A DNA stretch of 15,010 nt from JBOHUX01 sp050734915 (lineage in GTDB: Bacteria; Chloroflexota; Dormibacteria; Dormibacterales; Dormibacteraceae), in the NCBI GenBank assembly GCA_050734915.1, contig JBOHUX010000044.1, positions 1 to 15,010 on the forward strand, given 5' to 3'. The position numbers were made by a program, and so were the translations under genes. The notes under the pieces are model-generated. The model had not been told where the DNA came from. It made no database searches and saw only the letters and a list, made by a program, of their open reading frames with translations. Below are positions 6,693-13,640 of this stretch, in pieces (the stretch's first letter is position 1; each line of letters begins with the position of its first letter).

Positions 6693-7442
6693 ATGGCAGA
6701 GAGGCGTCGGGTCGGGCGCATGATCGTCCCCGGCGACCGGCCACCGGCAGACCAGACGCTGCTCCGGCAGCCGTTCGAGGAACTCTCCCACCACGCCGAC
6801 CCCTGGCGGGTGCTGCGGATCATGGCGGAGTTCGTCGAGGGCTTCGAGGCCTTCTCCGGGGTGGGCCCCGCGGTCACCGTCTTCGGCTCCGCGCGGACCG
6901 CGCGGGGCGACGCCCTCTACGAGCAGGCGTGCCGGACGGGGGCGGCGCTGGCGAAGCGCGGCCTGGCCGTGATCACGGGGGGCGGGCCGGGAATCATGGA
7001 GGCCGCCAACAAGGGGGCCAAGGAGGCGGGAGGGCTCTCGATCGGGTGCAACATCGAGCTTCCCCACGAGCAGTCGCTGAACGACTACGTGGACCTGGGC
7101 ATCGAGTTCCGCTACTTCTTCGTCCGCAAGACCATGTTCGTCAAGTACGCACGCGGCTTCATCATCTTCCCGGGTGGCCTCGGCACCCTGGACGAGCTGT
7201 TCGAGTCGCTCACCCTCGCCCAGACAGGCAAGATCGACCAGTTCCCGGTCGTGCTCTTCGACCGCGCCTACTGGCAGGGACTGATCGACTGGCTGGGCCG
7301 CGATCCCCTCGAGCGCGGCACCCTCTCCCGAGACGACCTCAACCTGGTCAGCCTGACCGACGATCCCGAGGAGGCGGCCGAACTCGCCGCCAGGGCGATG
7401 CCGAAGGCGACCCCGGCGCCCCAGAAGGCCGACGCCCAGTAA
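6693..7442 (+). CDS. LOG-family protein (TIGR00730 type nucleotide Rossmann-fold protein)
   Basis: LOG proteins bind a nucleotide monophosphate. Characterised members hydrolyse nucleoside 5'-monophosphates to free base and ribose 5-phosphate, including cytokinin activation. Residues VTVFGSAR begin the Rossmann fold, GGGPGIMEAANKGA forms the phosphate loop and PGGLGTLDE is the family signature with the catalytic region. The N-terminal extension of about 55 residues and the FFVRKTMFVKYA segment are typical of the longer bacterial subgroup. Two in-frame ATGs exist at 6684 and 6693. I chose 6693 (249 aa) because of its spacing from the -10 box. The stop TAA shares one base with the next start (TAATG). 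Its physiological substrate here is unknown. Confidence 0.9.
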   Translation: MAERRRVGRMIVPGDRPPADQTLLRQPFEELSHHADPWRVLRIMAEFVEGFEAFSGVGPAVTVFGSARTARGDALYEQACRTGAALAKRGLAVITGGGPGIMEAANKGAKEAGGLSIGCNIELPHEQSLNDYVDLGIEFRYFFVRKTMFVKYARGFIIFPGGLGTLDELFESLTLAQTGKIDQFPVVLFDRAYWQGLIDWLGRDPLERGTLSRDDLNLVSLTDDPEEAAELAARAMPKATPAPQKADAQ

Positions 7443-8524
7443 TGGCCGCCGCGCGACCGCCGGTGGCGGCCGCCTTCCTGACCGACGGAGGACAGACGGC
7501 GGTGGGGGTGGCGGCGCTCATCACGGGCTTCCTGGAGCAGGCGCGGACCTCTCTCGATATCGCCATTTACGACCTCCGCCTCGCGGACGCCCCCGCCCAG
7601 GCCCTGCTGCAGGCGGTCCGGGGTGCCGTCGCCCGGGGCGTCGCCGTTCGCGTCCTCTTCAACGTGGATCACGCGCTGCGGCCGCCGGTGCCGGCGCCGC
7701 CGGAGGTCGACTGGGACCTCGTCAAGCAGTGGGACGTGCCCTTCCACCCCATCAGCGGAGTGCCGGATCTGATGCATCACAAGTACGTCGTGAGGGACGC
7801 CGGCAGCCCGGCGGCCGCGGTCCTGACCGGCTCCACGAACTGGACCAACGACTCCTGGACCCGGGAGGAGAACGCGCTCGTGACCGTGGACTCGCCCCCT
7901 CTGGCGGATGCCTACCGGCTCGACTTCGAGGAGCTCTGGACGACCCGCCAGGTGTCGGCCTCCGGCCACCGGGCGAGCGGCTGGACGGACCTACCCGGGC
8001 TGGGTGCGGGAGCACGCGTCCGCGCCCACTTCACCCCCGGCCACGCGCAGCGCCTGGTCCACGCGATCGCGCACCGCCTCCATGCCACCCGGCGCCGGAT
8101 CCGGATCTGCTCGCCGGTGATCACCTCTGGGCCGATCCTGGGCACCCTCGCCGAGCTGATCGGCACCCCCCGCGCGGCGCCGGACGTCCTGGGCGCCTAC
8201 GACGGCACCCAGATGGCCGAGGTGCTCGCCCAGTGGGGGGAGGAGGAGCACGCGAGGTGGAAGATCGAGGCCTTCAGGACGATCTCCCGCTCCGGCCACT
8301 TCTCCGCCAAGGCCTCGATCCCTTACAGCAAGGGCTCGATCCACGACTTCATGCACGCCAAGGTCACCGTCATCGACGACTGCGCGTTCGTGGGCAGCTT
8401 CAACCTCTCCCACAGCGGGGAGGCGAATGCCGAGAACGTGCTCGAGATCGAGAGCCCGGCCGTCGCGGAGCTCTTCGCCGGCTTCGTGGACGCGGTCGCC
8501 GCCCGCTACCCCAGGGCGGGCTAG
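7442..8524 (+). CDS. Phospholipase D-superfamily protein with two HKD motifs
   Basis: This 360-aa protein contains two HxK(x4)D motifs: H112-K114-D119 followed by TGSTNWTND, and H305-K307-D312 followed by VGSFNLS and AENVLEIES. Two motifs in one chain form a complete PLD active site. The superfamily includes phospholipases, cardiolipin synthases and nucleases. There is no signal peptide or membrane segment, so it is probably cytoplasmic or peripheral, and that fits an uncharacterised hydrolase or nuclease better than a secreted phospholipase. The ATG overlaps the LOG stop by one base, and the permease gene follows after 2 nt, so the three genes are transcriptionally and probably translationally coupled. 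The substrate is unknown. Confidence 0.88.
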   Translation: MAAARPPVAAAFLTDGGQTAVGVAALITGFLEQARTSLDIAIYDLRLADAPAQALLQAVRGAVARGVAVRVLFNVDHALRPPVPAPPEVDWDLVKQWDVPFHPISGVPDLMHHKYVVRDAGSPAAAVLTGSTNWTNDSWTREENALVTVDSPPLADAYRLDFEELWTTRQVSASGHRASGWTDLPGLGAGARVRAHFTPGHAQRLVHAIAHRLHATRRRIRICSPVITSGPILGTLAELIGTPRAAPDVLGAYDGTQMAEVLAQWGEEEHARWKIEAFRTISRSGHFSAKASIPYSKGSIHDFMHAKVTVIDDCAFVGSFNLSHSGEANAENVLEIESPAVAELFAGFVDAVAARYPRAG

Positions 8525-8526
8525 CC

Positions 8527-10368
8527 GTGGGCTCGGACACGGGATCGCGGCGCGGGGGCCGGCTCCCCGGCGACGTCCGGATCGTCGTCGGCAGGCGGGC
8601 CAAGCTCCCGCGCACGCTCGGCGTGCCGGCCCTCTTCAGCGCCTGCTACGGCAACGTCGGCTCGAGCATCTACTACGGGCTCGGCGTCACCGCGGCGGTG
8701 GCGCTGGGGCTGACGCCGCTCACCTTCCTGATCGCGGGCGGGATCTTCATCACCACCGCGCTCAACTACGCCGAGGGTACGGCGGCGATGCCGCACGCGG
8801 GCGGGGCGTCCAGCTTCGCCCGACGCGCCTTCAACGAGCCGCTGGGATTCCTGGTCGGGTGGGTTCAGCTGCTCAACTACACCGCGACCGTCTCCATCTC
8901 CGCCTACACGGCCATCTCCTACCTGGGCGTGTTCGGCCGCTACACGCCCCTGCTCGCCTCCCTCGACAACCCCTTCTGGCACGCCGGCGCGACCCTGGCG
9001 CTGGTCGCCATGCTGATCGCCATCAACGTCGTCGGCATCCAGGAGTCGAGCCTTCTCAATTTCGGCCTCGCCATCCTGGACCTGATGACGCAGGTGGCCC
9101 TGGTCGTGCTCGGGCTCTGGCTCCTCTTCAACTTCAAGACGGTCATCCACAACATCCACCTCGGCGTGGCGCCGGGTTGGGGGGCGTTCCTGGCCAGCAT
9201 CTCGATCGCGATGGTCTCCTACACCGGCATCGAGACGATCTCCAACATGTCGGAGGAGGCGAAGTCGCCGGGGCGCACGGTGCCGCTGGCGACCTTCGGG
9301 GTGATCGGGGCGGTCATGCTCGTCTCCGCCTTCCTGCCGTCGATCGCGATGAGCGTCTTCCCGGTCCACCACACGGCCGCCGGCTACACGACCGCGCTCG
9401 CCACCACGTGGAAGAACGATCCCGTGGCAGGCCTCGTGACCTTCTTCCCGACGTGGCTGGCCCAGGCGGCCGCGATCTGGGTCGCCATCCTCGCCTTCAC
9501 GATCCTCATCATCGCCACCAACGCGGGGCTGATCGGCATCTCGCGGCTGAGCTACTCACTATCCAGCGCCCGGCTCTTTCCGCGCGCCTTCTCGAAGCTC
9601 CACCCCCGCTTCAAGACGCCCTACGTCTCGATCATCGTCTTCGGGGTGATCGCCTTCCTGCTCATCATCCCGGCCCAGATCGACCTGATGGCCGCCGTGT
9701 ACTCGCTGGCGGCCACCTTCGCGTTCGCGAGCGCGCACCTGGCGGTCATGCGGCTCCGTTTCGTCGCGCCCCGGCTCAACCGTCCCTACCGGATGCCCTT
9801 CAACCTGCGCTTCGGGCGCGGCTCGATCCCGATCCTCTCGATGGTCGGGGCACTCGCCATCGGCGCCGTCTACACCGAGCTCATGGCCCGTGACATCCAG
9901 AGGTCCTCGTTCCTGTTCGTGGGCTGGCTGGGCCTGGGGGTGCTCGCCTTCGTCATCTACCGGAAGGCGACCGGCCAGCCGCTCTGGGAGCCGCTCGAGG
10001 TGCCACCGGCCCTGCGGCCCGAGAGCGACACATCGCCGCCGATCGTGGCGCCGCTCGGGGAGAGGTTCAGGGTCGGGCGCCACGAGCACGAAAAGGGTGA
10101 GGGCGTCCACGCGGCGGTCACCCCGCCGGGCGCGGCCGCGGCGGCAGCCGGCCCCCCGCTCCCGAGGGTGGAGCGGCGCCGCCCTCCCCGTGTGGTGAGG
10201 GCGGCCCTGATGGTCCTGGCGCTGGCGATCGCGGCGGCCGCGGTGGCAGTGGACCTCTCCCCGCTCGACCCCTTCGGTCCTGGTCTCGGTTGGTCGCCGG
10301 GGGTCCTGATCGTGGTCGGTGCCGCCGCCCTCATCCTCTACCGCTCCTGGGAGGAGCGTCCACCCTAA
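8527..10368 (+). CDS. APC-superfamily amino acid permease with a C-terminal extension
   Basis: This inner-membrane transporter has 613 aa from a GTG start 2 nt after the previous stop. Residues 30-480 form an APC core of about 12 membrane segments. The first unwound helix reads GNVGSSIYYGLG (42-53), the usual substrate-amine binding loop. SYTGIETISNMSEEAKSPGRTVP (231-253) is the helix 6 and cytoplasmic-loop motif of this family. After residue 480 comes an unusual tail: a hydrophilic Pro/Ala-rich linker of about 75 residues with a His/Glu patch (HEHEKGEGVH near 519-528), then two extra hydrophobic helices (about 558-576 and 591-605). Specificity is not predictable. It is the last gene of the operon and convergent with the ABC permease gene 27 bp away. 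Confidence 0.9.
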   Translation: MGSDTGSRRGGRLPGDVRIVVGRRAKLPRTLGVPALFSACYGNVGSSIYYGLGVTAAVALGLTPLTFLIAGGIFITTALNYAEGTAAMPHAGGASSFARRAFNEPLGFLVGWVQLLNYTATVSISAYTAISYLGVFGRYTPLLASLDNPFWHAGATLALVAMLIAINVVGIQESSLLNFGLAILDLMTQVALVVLGLWLLFNFKTVIHNIHLGVAPGWGAFLASISIAMVSYTGIETISNMSEEAKSPGRTVPLATFGVIGAVMLVSAFLPSIAMSVFPVHHTAAGYTTALATTWKNDPVAGLVTFFPTWLAQAAAIWVAILAFTILIIATNAGLIGISRLSYSLSSARLFPRAFSKLHPRFKTPYVSIIVFGVIAFLLIIPAQIDLMAAVYSLAATFAFASAHLAVMRLRFVAPRLNRPYRMPFNLRFGRGSIPILSMVGALAIGAVYTELMARDIQRSSFLFVGWLGLGVLAFVIYRKATGQPLWEPLEVPPALRPESDTSPPIVAPLGERFRVGRHEHEKGEGVHAAVTPPGAAAAAAGPPLPRVERRRPPRVVRAALMVLALAIAAAAVAVDLSPLDPFGPGLGWSPGVLIVVGAAALILYRSWEERPP

Positions 10369-10395
10369 GAGCCCGGCCTGCCGGCGGCGGGATTG

Positions 10396-11424
10396 CTACT
10401 CGAGCCGCCAGTGGAAGAACCGTACCGAGGCGGCCGCGCAGGCGGCCAGCCAGGCGGCCAGCCCGGCCATGTCGAGGAGGATGCCGCCCGCCGGCGCGCC
10501 CTCGGCGGCGGCCCGCAGCCCGTCGGCCAGGAACGAGAGCGGGAGGTATCCGGCCGGGACCGCGAGCCAGGCCGGCAGGATCTCGCGGGGGAACAGGGCG
10601 CCGGAGACGAGCAGCATCGGAAGCCCGATCGCGTTCGCGACCGGCGCGGCGGTTTCGACATTGCCCACGAACCCCGCCACCCCGTATCCGAGGGCGACGA
10701 AGACCGCCGCCCCCAGGGCGGCGAGCGGCAGGGCCCAGAGGGGGTCGCCGTGCCACCGCTCGCCGAGCACCGCCGCGACCACGAAGATGACCGCCGCCTG
10801 GAGCAGGGCGAGGCTGAGCCGGGCGCCGGCGTAGGCGCCCAGGAAGCTCAGCGGCCGCATCGGGGTCGCCATCAGCCGCCTCAACACGCCCCGCCGCTTG
10901 AGGTGCACGAGCCCGTAGAGGACCGTGAAGAGGCTGCCGTTCATGATCGCCAGGGCCACGACGCCGGGGGCCAGGAAGTCGATCCAGCCCAGGTGCTGGG
11001 CCTCGATCGGCACCGCGGCGCGCGGCGTGTCCACCCCGCGGGCCCGGTCCAGCGCGGCGGTGAGCGCGGTCTCGGCCAGCCGCTCGCCGCCGCCCCGGCT
11101 GGAGTCGTAATAGGTGGTCACCGAGCCGTCCGCGGCCAGCTCCGCCACGAGGTCGAGCTTCCCGGCCCTCAGCTGCGAGCGCAGCATGGAGGCCGACCCG
11201 CGCGTCAGGGCCACCGCGCCGGAGGAGTCGAGCAGGCGCACCACCCGGGCCGCGAAGGGCCGATCGGCCCCTCCGGCGAGGCCGATCCGCGCCTGCTGGG
11301 TGGGCCTGATCCCGATCAGCCCGAGGGCGATGAGGACGATCACCGGCAGCGCCAGCGTCCAGACCACGGTGTGGGGGTTCCGGTACAGCATTCTGAGCGC
11401 GGCCAGGTTCAGGGTCCAGTTCAT
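10396..11424 (-). CDS. ABC-2 type transporter permease
   Basis: This is the membrane subunit of an exporter of the drug, polysaccharide or antibiotic-resistance ABC-2 class (DrrB, YhhJ or NatB type). The 342-aa protein has one N-terminal membrane helix (about 20-39), a roughly 105-residue extracytoplasmic domain and about five C-terminal helices (about 149-172, 196-220, 229-252, 263-283 and 314-334). The loop LKRRGVLRRLMATPMRP (175-191) is the usual coupling region. It follows the ATPase gene by 45 nt in the same transcript, and no second permease gene is present, so a homodimer is likely. The substrate is unknown. Confidence 0.9.
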   Translation of the reverse strand: MNWTLNLAALRMLYRNPHTVVWTLALPVIVLIALGLIGIRPTQQARIGLAGGADRPFAARVVRLLDSSGAVALTRGSASMLRSQLRAGKLDLVAELAADGSVTTYYDSSRGGGERLAETALTAALDRARGVDTPRAAVPIEAQHLGWIDFLAPGVVALAIMNGSLFTVLYGLVHLKRRGVLRRLMATPMRPLSFLGAYAGARLSLALLQAAVIFVVAAVLGERWHGDPLWALPLAALGAAVFVALGYGVAGFVGNVETAAPVANAIGLPMLLVSGALFPREILPAWLAVPAGYLPLSFLADGLRAAAEGAPAGGILLDMAGLAAWLAACAAASVRFFHWRLE

Positions 11425-11469
11425 CGCGGTGAGCGCGGGCCGCGGCTCGACCCGGCGGCGCGGCGCCCG

Positions 11470-12162
11470 TCACGCTTCACCCGACACCTCCAGGAAGGCC
11501 TGGTCCAGCTCGCCCAGCGCCGCCGGGCGGTCGAGCCGGGCGATGCGCCCGCGGTTGAGAAAGAGGACCCGGTCGCAGAGCTCTGTCGCCTCCTCCATGT
11601 AGTGGGTGGTGAGGACCACCGTCACCCCCTCGGCCCGGGCCGAGCGGACGATCTCCCAGACCTGGTGCCGGCCGATGGGATCGAGGCCCGAGGTGGGCTC
11701 GTCCAGGAACAGGATCCGGGGCGTGTGCACGAGCGCCACCGCCAGCGAGAGGCGCTGGCGCTGACCTCCGGAAAGCCGGCGCGCCCGCTCCCGCGCGCGG
11801 TCTTCGAGGCCGACTCGCGCCAGCAGAGCGCCGGCGTCGACGGCGACGCCGTAGAAGCTCCCGAACAGCCGGACCAGCTCGGCCAGGCTGAGGTCGTCGA
11901 AGAAGTCCGCGTCCTGAAGCTGGACCCCGATCAGCCTCTTGACCGCCGCCGGCTCGCGCCCCACATCCAGGCCAGCCACCGACGCCCGGCCGCCGTCCGC
12001 GTGGCGGATCCCCTCCAGGATCTCGAGCAGAGTCGTCTTGCCCGCCCCGTTCGGGCCCAGCACGCCGAACAGTTCTCCCTCCTCGACGGCGAAGGAGACG
12101 CCGTCCAGCGCCCGGACGTCACCGTACGAGCGGGTCAGTCCGGCGACTTCGATGGCGGCCAC
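11470..12162 (-). CDS. ABC transporter ATP-binding protein (ABC-2 exporter)
   Basis: This 230-aa ATPase energises the adjacent permease. Walker A is GPNGAGKT (36-43), the Q-loop lies near 81-83, the signature is LSGGQRQR (130-137), Walker B is ILFLDEP (150-156) with SGLDP as D-loop, and the switch His is H187. The sequence is of the DrrA/CcmA exporter type. I chose GTG 12162 because the fold begins four residues later and a TAACCT -10 box lies exactly 7 nt upstream on this strand, which makes the message leaderless. It is transcribed divergently from the SCO/TlpA gene across only 24 bp. Confidence 0.93.
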   Translation of the reverse strand: MAAIEVAGLTRSYGDVRALDGVSFAVEEGELFGVLGPNGAGKTTLLEILEGIRHADGGRASVAGLDVGREPAAVKRLIGVQLQDADFFDDLSLAELVRLFGSFYGVAVDAGALLARVGLEDRARERARRLSGGQRQRLSLAVALVHTPRILFLDEPTSGLDPIGRHQVWEIVRSARAEGVTVVLTTHYMEEATELCDRVLFLNRGRIARLDRPAALGELDQAFLEVSGEA

Positions 12163-12169
12163 GGGGACA

Positions 12170-12179
12170 AGGTTAGACT
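12170..12179. promoter_or_regulatory. Overlapping divergent -10 boxes (bidirectional promoter)
   Basis: The decamer AGGTTAGACT holds TAGACT on the plus strand (12174-12179) and TAACCT on the minus strand (12175 down to 12170), sharing the central TA. Each box is exactly 7 nt from its own GTG start (12187 plus, 12162 minus). Both mRNAs would be leaderless, and the two polymerases could not occupy the site together. Confidence 0.6.
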
Positions 12180-12186
12180 CGTGCCC

Positions 12187-13569
12187 GTGCCCGGCTTGAG
12201 GCGCGGTGCCGTGGCTGGGGCGCTGGCGGCGATGGCGATCGGGACCTCGTGCGGCCCTCCCGGCCAGGCCCCGGCGGGAACTCTGCTCGTGCTCCTCAGC
12301 GCGCGGACGCCGGAGCCGGCCTCCATCTCCTCGGTGGCGGTGCACTCCGGTTCCGGGTGGACGACGCTCGGCTCCTACTCCGGCCAGGTGCCGGCGGCGC
12401 CGGGGACCGCGACGGCGCTCGAGGTCCGCCTGCCCGCGGGCGCCTATGACGGCATCCGAGTCGGCGGCACCCGGCTCCCGATCGAATTCTCCGTGAGCGC
12501 GGGACAGGTCGAGCCTATCCTGCTCGGGATCGCCGGCGGCAGGCCGGTCAGCCACGGTGCCTACGCCGGCACCGCCGAGGTCAACCGGGGCCTGGACGAG
12601 CTCGACGGGAGGCTGCCGCAGCTGCCCGACGTCCAGCTCGCCGACCAGCACGGGGCTCCGTTCAGCGTCGCCACCCTGGCTGGCCGGCCGGCAATCGTGG
12701 CGGACTTCAACACCGGCTGCCGGGAGACCTGCCCGCTCTACACGGGGCTCTTCCTGGGGCTGCGCCGGGCGCTCCCGTCGGTCCCGCTCGTCGAGGTGAC
12801 GACCAATCCCTGGCAGGACACGCCCGCGGCGCTCCGAGGCTACGCAAGCCGCTTCGGCGCCACCTGGCGTCTGGTGACCGGCGCCCCCGCCGCGCTGACC
12901 GCCTTCTGGCGGCCCTTCGGTGTCCAGCTCAGCCGCCAGGACACGCAAGCCTCGGAGCTCGCGCTCATCGACGCCCATGGGTTCATCGTCAAGCGCTTCC
13001 AGGGCATTCCCGATCTGGGGGGCAGGCTGACGCCCGCGCTGACCGCCTACCTGAACGACACCGGCCGGGCGCAGCTTCACTCCCACGGCCAGGGTTGGGG
13101 TCTCGCCCAGGTCGTGGACGCGGCCCGGGGAACGGGCCTGGTGGCCACCGCGAGGGGAGGCGGCGACGCGCCGGCCTTCAGCGCCCGAGGCTGGGACGGC
13201 CGCTCGTACAGCCTCGCCTCCTTTGGCGGGCGGCCCCTGGTGATCAACTTCTGGGCCTCCTGGTGCGTGCCCTGCCGGACCGAGATGCCCCTCTTGCAGC
13301 GCGCCGCGGGCAGGCATCCCGAGGTGGCCTTCCTCTTCGTGGACGAGAAGGACGGCAGGGCGGCGGCGAAGGCTTTCATCTCCGGCCTCGGGACCCGCGT
13401 CACCTCGCCGGTCGCGTCCGATCCCAAGGGCTCGGTCGGGGATGCCTTCCACGTGGTCAACCTGCCCACCACGGCCTTTGTCCGGGCCGATGGAAGCCTG
13501 GCGGCCCTCCGCGTCGGGCAGCTCGACCAGACCACCCTCGACGACTACCTGTCCGCCCTGACGGGCTAG
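12187..13569 (+). CDS. Lipoprotein-like fusion of a SCO1-type and a TlpA-type thioredoxin domain
   Basis: This 460-aa protein is probably exported and membrane-anchored. A short signal (R5-R6, hydrophobic stretch, I-G-T-S-C with C22) satisfies a lipobox pattern. Residues about 30-118 form a beta-rich domain, possibly DUF4382-like. Residues about 145-290 are SCO1-like: C178-x3-C182-P, the NPWQDTPAALRGYA segment (family form DPxxDTPxxL) and a following LVTG. Residues about 328-460 are TlpA/ResA-like: FWASWCVPC (C360, C363) and cis-Pro P427. The SCO copper-ligand His, expected at about residue 253 (D-T here, D-H in SCO proteins), is absent. GTG 12187 was chosen over GTG 12181, which abuts the -10 box. 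ctaA follows, so a role in cytochrome oxidase assembly or extracytoplasmic thiol chemistry is likely. Confidence 0.88.
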   Translation: MPGLRRGAVAGALAAMAIGTSCGPPGQAPAGTLLVLLSARTPEPASISSVAVHSGSGWTTLGSYSGQVPAAPGTATALEVRLPAGAYDGIRVGGTRLPIEFSVSAGQVEPILLGIAGGRPVSHGAYAGTAEVNRGLDELDGRLPQLPDVQLADQHGAPFSVATLAGRPAIVADFNTGCRETCPLYTGLFLGLRRALPSVPLVEVTTNPWQDTPAALRGYASRFGATWRLVTGAPAALTAFWRPFGVQLSRQDTQASELALIDAHGFIVKRFQGIPDLGGRLTPALTAYLNDTGRAQLHSHGQGWGLAQVVDAARGTGLVATARGGGDAPAFSARGWDGRSYSLASFGGRPLVINFWASWCVPCRTEMPLLQRAAGRHPEVAFLFVDEKDGRAAAKAFISGLGTRVTSPVASDPKGSVGDAFHVVNLPTTAFVRADGSLAALRVGQLDQTTLDDYLSALTG

Positions 13570-13585
13570 CCGAGCGCTTCCCGAT

Positions 13586-13613
13586 GGGGGCAAGAGATTC
13601 GGAATTGCTCCCC
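13586..13613 (+). terminator. Stem-loop between the SCO/TlpA gene and ctaA
   Basis: GGGGGCAA (13586-13593) pairs with TTGCTCCC (13605-13612) in an 8-bp stem with one G.U pair and an 11-nt loop. It begins 17 nt after the stop codon. No T-run follows. Its right arm contains TTGCTC, the candidate -35 of ctaA. Confidence 0.4.
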
Positions 13614-13634
13614 TGGGAATCACTCATCTAGACT
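13605..13634 (+). promoter_or_regulatory. Promoter of ctaA
   Basis: TTGCTC (13605-13610), 18 bp, then TAGACT (13629-13634), and the GTG start 6 nt later at 13641. This is the only start in the window with both a fair -35 and the -10-to-start spacing of a leaderless mRNA. Confidence 0.6.
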
Positions 13635-13640
13635 CGCTGG

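Noticed and set aside
6207..7067. Minus-strand frames opposite the CxxC gene and the LOG gene
   Set aside because: No motif, biased composition, and antisense to a clear LOG-family gene.
7442..8524. PLD-type protein as a phage-defence or toxin effector
   Set aside because: No defence partner (helicase, sensor, methylase) is nearby. The neighbours are a LOG protein and a permease, so a defence role would be guesswork.
10369..10395. Bidirectional terminator between the APC and ABC permease genes
   Set aside because: The 27-bp gap has CCGGC/GCCGG, but with only about two bases between the arms the hairpin cannot form well, and there is no T-tract.
10393..12186. Upstream extension of the SCO/TlpA reading frame through the ABC genes
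   Set aside because: The extension is low-complexity shadow sequence opposite the ABC permease and ATPase. The signal peptide begins at GTG 12187.
11470..13623. A 717-codon minus-strand frame suggesting a larger ABC protein
   Set aside because: Only the part from GTG 12162 to 11470 is the ATPase. The upstream portion is antisense to the SCO/TlpA gene and shows no domain.
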